Shown piece after piece: positions 6,816-13,449 of a DNA stretch of 18,747 bases (positions are counted from its first letter, which is position 1; every line of letters begins with the position of its first letter). A program made the translations under genes and the position numbers. This DNA is from an uncultured Collinsella sp. (lineage in GTDB: Bacteria > Actinomycetota > Coriobacteriia > Coriobacteriales > Coriobacteriaceae), in NCBI GenBank assembly GCA_900549135.1, contig URNI01000032.1:1-18747 (forward strand), read 5' to 3'. The notes under the pieces were generated by a model. The model did no database searches, was not told the origin of the DNA, and saw only the letters and a program-made list of their open reading frames with translations.

Positions 6816-7820
6816 GTGGATGTGCAGCAGCTAGAAGAGACTTGGGCTTTGAGGGCCGGCGCGCGTGAGGCGCGGTTGCTTGCGGCCCCGCATGTGCCGG
6901 CAGCGCTGTCGCAGCTGGGGATCGTGCGTCCTGGTGACCGCCTGGTTGCGTTTGCCGATGACTTTGCCGATGCGTTTGCGAGCGGCTTTGATGCCTGCGA
7001 CGTGGCTATGGTGGGTGAGCCGTCGGTTGCAGCGTTTGCCGCCGCGTCCGAGAACTTTGATGCTTCGTTTGATGCCGAGGGGCCGCACCTGTGGTGGTTT
7101 GCCAACTCCATCGGCGGGTTTGGTCTGCGCGTGCCCGATCTTCGCGCCCTGGGTCGCGCGGCTCGCGATGCCCGCGCGCTGTTGGTTGTGGACAACACCG
7201 TGGCGTCAGCTTTTGGCTGCGATCCGCTGCGGCTGGGTGCTGCGCTGTCGCTCGAGGCGCTCGACCGCGCGTGTGCCGGTAAGGCTCCGCGCAAGCTCGT
7301 TGCCGCTTCGGTGGCGCGCTCGCAGCTCAAGCGCCATCGTGTGGATGCTGCTGCCGAGTGCACATATGCCCTGCTTGAGGGCTGCGGCTTGGCCAAGCTT
7401 TATTTGACTGCTGATGAGGCCGCTGTGCTGGAGCGGGGGCTTTCCTCGCTCGACGCCCGCATGCAGGCACATTTCGACCGCGCCCGTGCGCTGGCCGAGT
7501 ATCTGGCGGCTAACAAGATGGTGCGCAACGTGCGCTATCCCGGACTCTGCTCGCATCCCGACCATGCTGTTGCAACGGGAATCCTCGAGCACGGCTTTGG
7601 TCCAGCAGTTGAATTCGACCTTATCGAGCGTAGCGCGGGAGAGCTGTTCGACGCTTTGCCGGGGGAGTTTCGTACATCGCCGTCCGGCGGCGCAACGACG
7701 CGTCTTTCGGCCCCACGCGGCAAGCAGGGGAGCACCATTCGCCTTTTCGCCGGCACCGACGACCCCTTGACGGTAGCCGCCACCCTAGACAACGCCCTCC
7801 GCCAATTAGCTACTCTTTGA
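6816..7820 (+). CDS. Divergent Cys/Met-metabolism (cystathionine gamma-synthase-like) fold protein
   Basis: About 334 residues. Segments of the PLP-dependent Cys/Met metabolism family are recognisable: LLVVDNTVASAFGCDPLRLGA (residues 122-142, with the cofactor-binding Asp D126), then the C-terminal domain with VRNVRYPGLCSHPDHAVA and FGPAVEFDL and a final STIRLFAGTDDPLTVAATLDNAL in place of the usual RLSVGIED segment. The SATK motif that should carry the Schiff-base lysine about 25 residues after D126 is not seen; the corresponding region reads LSLEALDRACAGKAPRKLV. It may be inactive, use another lysine, or have a non-catalytic role. GTG 6816 is chosen because AAGGGACGG (6801-6809) sits 6 bases upstream; earlier in-frame starts lie within the terminator. 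Its 3' end overlaps a convergent regulator gene by 11 bases. Substrate unknown. Confidence 0.7.
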   Translation: MDVQQLEETWALRAGAREARLLAAPHVPAALSQLGIVRPGDRLVAFADDFADAFASGFDACDVAMVGEPSVAAFAAASENFDASFDAEGPHLWWFANSIGGFGLRVPDLRALGRAARDARALLVVDNTVASAFGCDPLRLGAALSLEALDRACAGKAPRKLVAASVARSQLKRHRVDAAAECTYALLEGCGLAKLYLTADEAAVLERGLSSLDARMQAHFDRARALAEYLAANKMVRNVRYPGLCSHPDHAVATGILEHGFGPAVEFDLIERSAGELFDALPGEFRTSPSGGATTRLSAPRGKQGSTIRLFAGTDDPLTVAATLDNALRQLATL

Positions 7821-8154
7821 TGCTGGCGATGAGGTCGTTTGCTTTGGTGGCAATGACGTTGTTGATGTCGGCCTGCAGCTCCTCGTAGACCGCTATGGCT
7901 CGCTTGCCGGCGGGGGTGAGGGTGGATCCGCGGGCGCCGTCGCGCTCGATGAGCTTGCAGCCCAGCTGGCCTTCGGCTTCGTTCACAATGCGCCATGCCT
8001 TGGAATACGCCATGCCCATGCTCTTGGCGGCGCGGTTGAGCGAGTGCTCGCGGGCAATACCCTTCAGCAGCAAGACGCAGCCGTGGCCGAACACGCCCGG
8101 CAGATCCTTGTCGCACGCTTGAATGACCAACTTTGCCGTCGTCTTGTACTCCAT
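7810..8154 (-). CDS. ModE-type winged-helix (LysR-like HTH) transcriptional regulator
   Basis: About 114 residues that correspond to the N-terminal DNA-binding domain of ModE: a leading strand region (GVFGHGCVLLLKGIAREHSL), the HTH (NRAAKSMGMAYSKAWRIVNE), then the wing (LGCKLIERDGARGSTLTPAG) and a C-terminal helix for dimerisation. The molybdate-binding TOBE domains of full-length ModE are absent, so the ligand, if any, is unknown; stand-alone proteins of this type are common in anaerobes. ATG 8154 and GTG 8163 are both possible; GGGGAG lies 5' of both, giving 11 or 2 bases of spacing, hence ATG is preferred. It is convergent with the PLP-fold gene and divergent from guaB, whose promoter region it could control. 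Confidence 0.8.
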   Translation of the reverse strand: MEYKTTAKLVIQACDKDLPGVFGHGCVLLLKGIAREHSLNRAAKSMGMAYSKAWRIVNEAEGQLGCKLIERDGARGSTLTPAGKRAIAVYEELQADINNVIATKANDLIASIKE

Positions 8155-8239
8155 GTGCTCCACGTCTCCCCGCTAAAGTGTTTGCTGGGCAAACGCAAAG
8201 CCTGCGTCAAACCCTCGTGTGCTCTTCTTAAATCATGCA

Positions 8240-8268
8240 TTGTAGCAGTCAAAGTGCGTTAAGATACT
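8240..8268 (+). promoter_or_regulatory. Candidate guaB promoter
   Basis: TTGTAG (8240-8245), 17 bases, GATACT (8263-8268). The match is modest. It lies in the divergent region between the ModE-type gene and guaB and would give a leader of about 73 bases. Confidence 0.35.
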
Positions 8269-8277
8269 TCCCCAGTA

Positions 8278-8289
8278 TTGGGCGCCCAA
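8278..8289. promoter_or_regulatory. 12-bp palindrome in the guaB leader region
   Basis: TTGGGCGCCCAA is a perfect 12-bp palindrome just downstream of the candidate guaB promoter and is flanked by further GGG/CCC blocks. It could be a protein-binding site or an RNA stem; nothing shows which. Confidence 0.3.
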
Positions 8290-8347
8290 GGTTGGGCTGG
8301 GTCCTACGAGGCCTGCAGCCGACCGGTCGCATGGAAAAAGGAGAAAC

Positions 8348-9859
8348 ATGGCTACGTTCTTTCCCGGTGAGTCCCACACGTTTTCGGAGTATCTGCTGGT
8401 CCCTGGCTATTCGTCCTCGCAGTGCATTCCTAACAACGTCTCTCTTAAGACGCCGCTGACCCGCTTTAAGCGCGGTGAGAAGCCGGCAATCACCCTGAAC
8501 ATCCCCATGGTTTCCGCCATCATGCAGTCCGTCTCGGGCATCGACATGGGTGTCGCGCTCGCTACCGAGGGCGGCCTGTCCTTCATTTACGGTTCCCAGA
8601 GCGCCGAGTCCGAGGCCGCTATGGTCAAGGCCGTAAAGGATCACAAGGCTGGCTTCGTACAGTCCGATTCCACACTGACCCCCGACATGACCATGGAGCA
8701 GGTCATCGAGCTCAAGGAGAAGACCGGTCACTCCACCATGCCGGTTACCGACGACGGCACTCCCAAGGGTAAGCTCCTGGGCATCGTCACCAGCCGTGAC
8801 TATCGCCCCAGTCGCGATGACCACCAGACGAAGGTCTCCGAGTTCATGACCCCGCGTGAGCAGCTCATCGTGGGCGACAAGAACATCAGCCTCAAGGTTG
8901 CCAACGACGTCATCTGGGACAACAAGCTCAACGCCCTGCCCATCGTCGACGACAACGATCACCTCATGGGCATCGTCTTCCGCAAGGACTACGACAGCCA
9001 CAAGACCAACCCCAACGAGCTGCTCGATAACGACAAGCGCTACATGGTCGGCGCCGGTATCAACACCCGCGACTATGCCGAGCGCGTGCCGCTGCTCATC
9101 GAGGCCGGCGCCGATGTCCTGTGCATCGACTCCTCCGAGGGCTTCAGCGAGTGGCAGAAGCGCACCATCGAGTGGATTCGCGCCAACTACGGCGAGGACG
9201 TCAAGGTCGGTGCCGGCAACGTCGTCGACGCCGAGGGCTTCCGCTTCCTGGCTGACTGCGGTGCCGACTTCATCAAGGTCGGTATCGGCGGCGGTTCCAT
9301 CTGCATCACCCGCGAGACCAAGGGCATCGGCCGCGGCCAGGCCACCGCGCTGATCGACGTCTGCCGCGCTCGCGACGAGTACTACGAGGAGACCGGCGTC
9401 TACGTGCCCGTGTGCTCCGACGGCGGCATCGTCTACGACTATCACATGACGCTCGCCCTTGCCATGGGTGCTGACTTTATGATGCTGGGCCGCTACTTCG
9501 CTCGCTTTGACGAGAGCCCGACTGAGCGCGTCAACGTGAACGGTCAGTACATGAAGGAGTACTGGGGCGAGGGTTCTGCGCGTGCCCGCAACTGGCAGCG
9601 CTACGACCTTGGCGGCGCTGCGAAGCTCAGCTTCGTCGAGGGCGTCGACTCCTACGTTCCCTACGCCGGCTCCCTCAAGGACGGCGTGGGCGGCACGCTC
9701 TACAAGGTCAAGTCCACGATGTGCAACTGCGGCGCTCTCTCGATCCCCGAGCTCCAGGAAAAGGCACGCCTGACCCTGGTGAGCTCGACCTCAATCGTCG
9801 AAGGCGGCGCCCACGACGTAGTCGTGAAGGATTCTCAGCAGAGCGTTTCCTATCGATAA
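8348..9859 (+). CDS. guaB: Inosine-5'-monophosphate dehydrogenase
   Basis: A cytoplasmic enzyme that oxidises IMP to XMP with NAD+, the first committed step to GMP. The (beta/alpha)8 barrel is recognisable from residue 1; two CBS domains are inserted at roughly residues 100-220 (MPVTDDGTPKGKLLGIVTSRDY; LNALPIVDDNDHLMGIVFRKDY). The catalytic cysteine is C319 in GIGGGSICITRE, where the canonical family reads GxGPGSICTTR. The substrate loop (VPVCSDGGIVYDYHMTLALAMGAD) and the mobile flap (YWGEGSARARNWQRYD) follow. At 503 residues it is of normal length. ATG 8348 has AGGAG at 8340-8344. It is a single-gene unit with its own terminator. The P-to-G change in the cysteine loop and the flap sequence point to a variant subgroup of the family rather than to a defect. 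Confidence 0.95.
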   Translation: MATFFPGESHTFSEYLLVPGYSSSQCIPNNVSLKTPLTRFKRGEKPAITLNIPMVSAIMQSVSGIDMGVALATEGGLSFIYGSQSAESEAAMVKAVKDHKAGFVQSDSTLTPDMTMEQVIELKEKTGHSTMPVTDDGTPKGKLLGIVTSRDYRPSRDDHQTKVSEFMTPREQLIVGDKNISLKVANDVIWDNKLNALPIVDDNDHLMGIVFRKDYDSHKTNPNELLDNDKRYMVGAGINTRDYAERVPLLIEAGADVLCIDSSEGFSEWQKRTIEWIRANYGEDVKVGAGNVVDAEGFRFLADCGADFIKVGIGGGSICITRETKGIGRGQATALIDVCRARDEYYEETGVYVPVCSDGGIVYDYHMTLALAMGADFMMLGRYFARFDESPTERVNVNGQYMKEYWGEGSARARNWQRYDLGGAAKLSFVEGVDSYVPYAGSLKDGVGGTLYKVKSTMCNCGALSIPELQEKARLTLVSSTSIVEGGAHDVVVKDSQQSVSYR

Positions 9860-9908
9860 GGTAAGAGCTGCATATCAAAGGTTGATTCTCAGCCACGTTA
9901 TTTAGATA

Positions 9909-9952
9909 AAGCGAGATGCCCGCAAGTCGCAGGCATCTCGCTTGTTGTATTT
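9909..9952 (+). terminator. Intrinsic terminator after guaB
   Basis: AAGCGAGATGCC (9909-9920) pairs perfectly with GGCATCTCGCTT (9932-9943), 12 bp with an 11-base loop, followed by the T-rich GTTGTATTT. It ends guaB; its tail abuts the extended -10 proposed for leuS. Confidence 0.85.
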
Positions 9953-9960
9953 GCTAGAAT
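9952..9960 (+). promoter_or_regulatory. Extended -10 promoter candidate for leuS
   Basis: TGCTAGAAT contains the extended -10 TG followed one base later by TAGAAT (9955-9960). No good -35 is visible, which an extended -10 can tolerate. Transcription would begin near 9967, so the whole hairpin at 9978-10095 would lie in the leuS leader RNA. Confidence 0.4.
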
Positions 9961-9964
9961 CATC

Positions 9965-9972
9965 CAAGTTAA
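9965..9972 (+). repeat. Left copy of 8-bp direct repeat CAAGTTAA flanking the leuS leader hairpin
   Basis: CAAGTTAA is repeated in the same orientation at 10100-10107. The pair brackets the long inverted repeat and could be a target-site duplication or chance. Confidence 0.4.
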
Positions 9973-9977
9973 CCCTA

Positions 9978-10095
9978 GGGTCGGGCGGCTAGGCTTTGCT
10001 CGCTGCAAGTTCCGCACGAGCCGAAGGCCACTTAATGTGGCCTTCGTGCGAGCAGGACTGTCCGCAGCAGCGAGTAAAGCCTAGCCGACCGACCC
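9978..10095 (+). repeat. Long near-perfect inverted repeat / extended hairpin upstream of leuS
   Basis: The arms 9978-10006 and 10067-10095 pair over 29 bp with one mismatch (9985/10088) and one G-T pair (9998/10075). Inside, GTTC/GGAC (10009-10012, 10055-10058), CGCAC/GTGCG (10013-10017, 10046-10050) and GAAGGCCAC/GTGGCCTTC (10023-10031, 10037-10045) extend the stem around a TTAAT apical loop, with one 5-base bulge and a small internal loop. There is no T-run after it, so it is not a terminator, and no T-box consensus was found. It could be a structured leader RNA of leuS or a small inverted-repeat mobile element (MITE or REP-like). Confidence 0.85.
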
Positions 10096-10099
10096 CAAT

Positions 10100-10107
10100 C
10101 AAGTTAA
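10100..10107 (+). repeat. Right copy of 8-bp direct repeat CAAGTTAA
   Basis: Same 8 bases as at 9965-9972, placed 3 bases or so outside the outer stem of the hairpin and partly overlapping the leuS ribosome-binding region (AAAAGGAG, 10106-10113). Confidence 0.4.
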
Positions 10108-10118
10108 AAGGAGCTGAT

Positions 10119-12695
10119 ATGTGCGATTGCACAGATCATAAGGACGAGATCCCTGCCTACGACGCGCAGGCCATTGAGTCCAAGTGGATGAAGGCCTGGG
10201 AGGACTCCAACCTCTTTGCCGTCGACACCGACTACAGCAAGCCCAAGAAGTACGTGCTCGAGATGTTCCCGTATCCGTCGGGCGACCTGCATATGGGCCA
10301 CGCGCGCAACTATACCATCGGCGATGCCATGGCCCGTCAGGCCCGCATGCGCGGTTACGACGTGCTGCACCCCATCGGCTTTGACGCCTTTGGCCTGCCT
10401 GCCGAGAACGCCGCTATCAAGCACAATACGCAGGCTGCCGCCTGGACGTATAAGAACATGGACCAGGCGCTCGCAACGATGAAGCGCATGGGCTTCTCCT
10501 ACGATCTGGATCGCATGGTCAAGACCTGCAGCCCCGACTATTACCGCTGGGGTCAGTGGATCTTTGAGAAGCTGTGGGAAAAGGGCCTGGTCTACCGCAA
10601 GAAGAACCCGGTCAACTGGTGCCCTAACTGCAAGACCGTTTTGGCCAACGAGCAGGTCACCGAGGGTAAGTGCTGGCGCTGCGGCACCGAGCCCGAGAAG
10701 CGCGACCTTGAGCAGTGGTACTTCAAGATCACCGAGTACTCCCAGGAGCTGCTCGACGATCTGGAGAAGCTCCCCGGCTGGCCCGAGCGCGTCAAGCAGA
10801 TGCAGGCCAACTGGATCGGTCGCTCCGAGGGCGCCGAGGTCGACTTTACCCTGTGCGACCAGTATGGCGAGCCCATCGAGGGCGATGAGGGCAAGATCAC
10901 CGTCTTCACCACGCGTGCCGATACCCTTTTTGGCGTCTCCTTCTTCGTCCTGGCTCCCGAGTACGCCGGCCTGCACGAGCTCGTCGAGGGCACGGAGTAC
11001 GAGGAGGCCGTCACCAAGATCGTTGAGGACTCCAAGCATATCTCTGCCGTCGAGCGTGCCCAGGGCACCCTCGAGAAGCACGGTGCCTTCACGGGCCGCT
11101 ATGTGGTAAACCCCGTCAACGGCGAGAAGGTCCCCGTGTGGGTTGCCGATTATGTCGTTGCCGACTACGGTACCGGTGCCGTCATGGCCGTTCCCTGTGG
11201 CGACCAGCGCGACTTTGAGTTTGCCCGTAAGTACGACCTGCCGATCGTGCCGATCATCCTCGACGATGACGACCGCGCTGCCGTCGAGGCCAGCGGCGAG
11301 ACCATCGATACCTTCCATGCCGAGACCGTCGACTGGGATTGCGCCCACGCTGCCGAGGGCACGCTGGTCCAGTCCGGCAAGTACACCGGCATGCGCGGCG
11401 GTAAGCACTCCGAGGGCGAGGCTGCGATCGTGGCCGACCTCGAGGCCATGGGCTGCGGTCGTCGCAAGGTCGAGTTCCGTCTGCGCGACTGGCTCATCAG
11501 CCGCCAGCGCTATTGGGGCAACCCCATCCCGGCCATCCACTGCGAGCACTGCGGTATCGTGCCCGTGCCCGAGGATCAGCTGCCGGTGACGCTGCCCGAG
11601 AACCTGGACTTGGGCGCCGGCGAGACCCTCGCCGAGTGCAAGGAGTTCTACGAGACCACCTGCCCGGTCTGCGGTCGCCCGGCCAAGCGCGAGACCGATA
11701 CCATGGACACCTTCACCTGCTCCAGCTGGTATTACCTGCGCTATACCGATCCGCACAACACGGAGCTGCCCTTCTCCCGCGAGGCCGCCGACCGTTGGAT
11801 GCCCGTCGATAACTACATCGGCGGCATCGAGCACGCCATTCTGCACCTGCTCTACAGCCGCTTCTTTACCAAGGCGCTTCGCGACCTGGGCCTGTTGAGC
11901 GTGGACGAGCCCTTTACTAACCTGCTGTGCCAGGGCATGGTCAAGGACGAGAACGGCGACACCATGTCCAAGTCCAAGGGCAACGTCGTGCCCCCGAGCT
12001 CGGTCATCGAGCCCTACGGCGCCGACACCATGCGTTTGGCGATCCTGTTTATCGCCCCGCCCGAGAAGGACTTCGACTGGGATCCCAAGGCCGTTGAGGG
12101 CGCCAACCGCTTCATCAAGCGCGCTTGGCGTATCGTTTGGCAGCTCGTCCAGTCCGGCGATGCCAACGTGGCCTTCGACAAGTCCGCGCTCGACGAGGTT
12201 GCGATGAAGCTCTATCGCGAGCGTCACCGCACCATCGCCAAGTGCACCGAGGACTTCGATCGCGGCCAGTTCAACACCGCGATCTCGGCCGTCATGGAGC
12301 TCGTCAACGCGGCGAGCGCCTACCTCAACGCCACCGAGGGCGCTGAGCGTGACAAGGCCCTGTGCTACGGCGTAGCCAAGGATATCGTGAGCGTCCTTGC
12401 CCCCATCTGCCCGTTCTGGGCCGACGAGCTGTGGCACGAGGCCCTCGGCTGCGAGGGCAACGCCCATACCGCCGCCTGGCCCGAGTTCGACCTGGCCGAG
12501 TCCGTTGAGGACACGGTGCAGATCGTGGTCCAGGTGCTCGGCAAGGTCCGCGGCCGCGTCGACGTTGCCCGCGATGCTTCCAATGAAGATATGCAGGCTG
12601 CCGCCGAGGCCGCTGTCGCCAAGTGGCTCGAGGACAAGACGGTCGTCAAGGCCATCTGCGTGCCCGGCAAGCTGGTCAACCTGGTGGTCAAGTAA
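10119..12695 (+). CDS. leuS: Leucyl-tRNA synthetase
   Basis: A class Ia synthetase that charges tRNA-Leu. Class I signatures are HMGH (residues 58-61, after PYPSGDL) and MSKSK (616-620). A zinc-type insertion carries cysteines 168, 171, 185 and 188 (CPNC and CWRC); further CxxC pairs occur in CEHC and CPVC of the later insert. The CP1 editing domain spans roughly 225-430 with FTTRADTLFGVSFFVLAPE and GTGAVMAVP; the editing motif here reads CGDQRDFEFA, with the conserved D365 kept but the usual His before the first Asp replaced by Gly. The C-terminal anticodon-binding and tail domains end in VNLVVK. The 858-residue length is typical. ATG 10119 is supported by AAAAGGAG at 10106-10113; earlier in-frame starts fall inside the leader hairpin. 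It is a single-gene unit closed by a terminator. Confidence 0.97.
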   Translation: MCDCTDHKDEIPAYDAQAIESKWMKAWEDSNLFAVDTDYSKPKKYVLEMFPYPSGDLHMGHARNYTIGDAMARQARMRGYDVLHPIGFDAFGLPAENAAIKHNTQAAAWTYKNMDQALATMKRMGFSYDLDRMVKTCSPDYYRWGQWIFEKLWEKGLVYRKKNPVNWCPNCKTVLANEQVTEGKCWRCGTEPEKRDLEQWYFKITEYSQELLDDLEKLPGWPERVKQMQANWIGRSEGAEVDFTLCDQYGEPIEGDEGKITVFTTRADTLFGVSFFVLAPEYAGLHELVEGTEYEEAVTKIVEDSKHISAVERAQGTLEKHGAFTGRYVVNPVNGEKVPVWVADYVVADYGTGAVMAVPCGDQRDFEFARKYDLPIVPIILDDDDRAAVEASGETIDTFHAETVDWDCAHAAEGTLVQSGKYTGMRGGKHSEGEAAIVADLEAMGCGRRKVEFRLRDWLISRQRYWGNPIPAIHCEHCGIVPVPEDQLPVTLPENLDLGAGETLAECKEFYETTCPVCGRPAKRETDTMDTFTCSSWYYLRYTDPHNTELPFSREAADRWMPVDNYIGGIEHAILHLLYSRFFTKALRDLGLLSVDEPFTNLLCQGMVKDENGDTMSKSKGNVVPPSSVIEPYGADTMRLAILFIAPPEKDFDWDPKAVEGANRFIKRAWRIVWQLVQSGDANVAFDKSALDEVAMKLYRERHRTIAKCTEDFDRGQFNTAISAVMELVNAASAYLNATEGAERDKALCYGVAKDIVSVLAPICPFWADELWHEALGCEGNAHTAAWPEFDLAESVEDTVQIVVQVLGKVRGRVDVARDASNEDMQAAAEAAVAKWLEDKTVVKAICVPGKLVNLVVK

Positions 12696-12724
12696 GCGCT
12701 GCGCGCTTAGCTGACGCATAAAAG

Positions 12725-12759
12725 ACGAGGGGCGATCCGGTTGGGTCGTCCCTCGTTTT
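12725..12759 (+). terminator. Intrinsic terminator after leuS
   Basis: ACGAGGGGCGATCC (12725-12738) pairs with GGGTCGTCCCTCGT (12743-12756) over 14 bp with two G-T pairs and a 4-base loop, followed by TTTT. A minor 6-bp hairpin (12694-12708) overlaps the leuS stop. Confidence 0.88.
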
Positions 12760-12846
12760 GCATGTACCTGCCTAGGTGCCTTCGGTCAATTGTCCTATTC
12801 TTGTGGAGAAGCTGTGCGCACGCTGACCTGCAGATTCGTACTGTGC

Positions 12847-12875
12847 TTGCACGTTTCCGCAGCTATTGGTATAGT
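12847..12875 (+). promoter_or_regulatory. Promoter of the rimP-nusA-infB operon
   Basis: TTGCAC (12847-12852), a 17-base spacer, and TATAGT (12870-12875): the best sigma-70-type promoter in the window. Transcription should start near 12882, giving a leader of about 70 bases. Confidence 0.75.
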
Positions 12876-12900
12876 TTGCTTGCAAATGAAGTTGTAATTG

Positions 12901-12933
12901 AAAGAAGTGGGGTTTCGGCCCCGCTTCTTTTTT
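12901..12933 (+). terminator. Leader terminator (attenuator) upstream of rimP
   Basis: AAAGAAGTGGGG (12901-12912) pairs with CCCCGCTTCTTT (12919-12930), 12 bp with one G-T pair and a 6-base loop, merging into a run of six Ts (12928-12933). It lies after the operon promoter and before rimP, so every transcript from that promoter must pass it. In Bacillus subtilis NusA represses its own operon through a NusA-dependent terminator in the same position; that this one works alike is inference. Confidence 0.85.
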
Positions 12934-12953
12934 GTATGGATGGAGGTGCCGCA

Positions 12954-13448
12954 ATGGTCAAGACCAAGACCGAGCAGGCGATCATCGACGCACTCGAGGC
13001 CGTCGCTCCCCAGCACGATGTCGACATCGTCGACGTCGAGCTCGTGGGTGCCACCAAGGCCCCCTGCGTGCGCGTGCGTATCGAGGGTGCCGAGGGTCAG
13101 AGCCTGTCGCTCAACGACGTCACGGCCAACACCAAGTGGGTCGGCGATGTGATTGAGGAGCTTGACCCCATCTCTTCGAGCTATACGCTCGAGGTGTCGA
13201 GCCCGGGTATGGCGCGCCCGCTGCGCCGCCCGTGCGACTTTGCCCGCTTTGTGGGCGAGAACTGTGAGCTCACCTCCACCGCCACCGAGGGCCGTCGCAA
13301 GTACGCCGGCAAGATTGCTGTCGCCACTGAGGCCGACGTGACCCTCGAGCTCGAGGACGGCGAGTCCGTCACCCTCGATTTCTGTGATGTTAAAAAGTGC
13401 AAGTTGAAGCCCACCTATGACTTCAAGCCCGCGAAGGAAGGAAAGTAA
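12954..13448 (+). CDS. rimP: Ribosome maturation factor RimP
   Basis: A 164-residue protein that assists late maturation of the 30S subunit. The N-terminal alpha/beta domain shows DVDIVDVELVGATKAPCVRVRIEG and NDVTANTKWVGDVIEELDPI, followed by the signature YTLEVSSPGMARPLRRPCDFARFVGE and the C-terminal Sm-like barrel (YAGKIAVATEADVTLELEDG, LDFCDVKKCKLKP). ATG 12954 is preceded by GGAGG at 12942-12946 with 7 bases of spacing; upstream in-frame codons lie in the leader terminator. It is first in an operon with nusA, whose ATG follows its stop by one base. Confidence 0.95.
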   Translation: MVKTKTEQAIIDALEAVAPQHDVDIVDVELVGATKAPCVRVRIEGAEGQSLSLNDVTANTKWVGDVIEELDPISSSYTLEVSSPGMARPLRRPCDFARFVGENCELTSTATEGRRKYAGKIAVATEADVTLELEDGESVTLDFCDVKKCKLKPTYDFKPAKEGK

Positions 13449-13449
13449 G

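Noticed and set aside
9978..10118. T-box riboswitch for leuS
   Set aside because: A T-box was expected for an aminoacyl-tRNA synthetase leader, but no T-box consensus, specifier loop layout or terminator was found; the structure is one long hairpin.
10035..10118. Short leader peptide or upstream leuS start within the hairpin
   Set aside because: The ATG at 10035 is in frame with leuS but has no ribosome site and lies inside the stem; no run of leucine codons that would suggest attenuation.
10104..12719. Long minus-strand open frame opposite leuS
   Set aside because: Same artefact: GC-rich codon bias opens the antisense frame; leuS motifs on the plus strand are complete.
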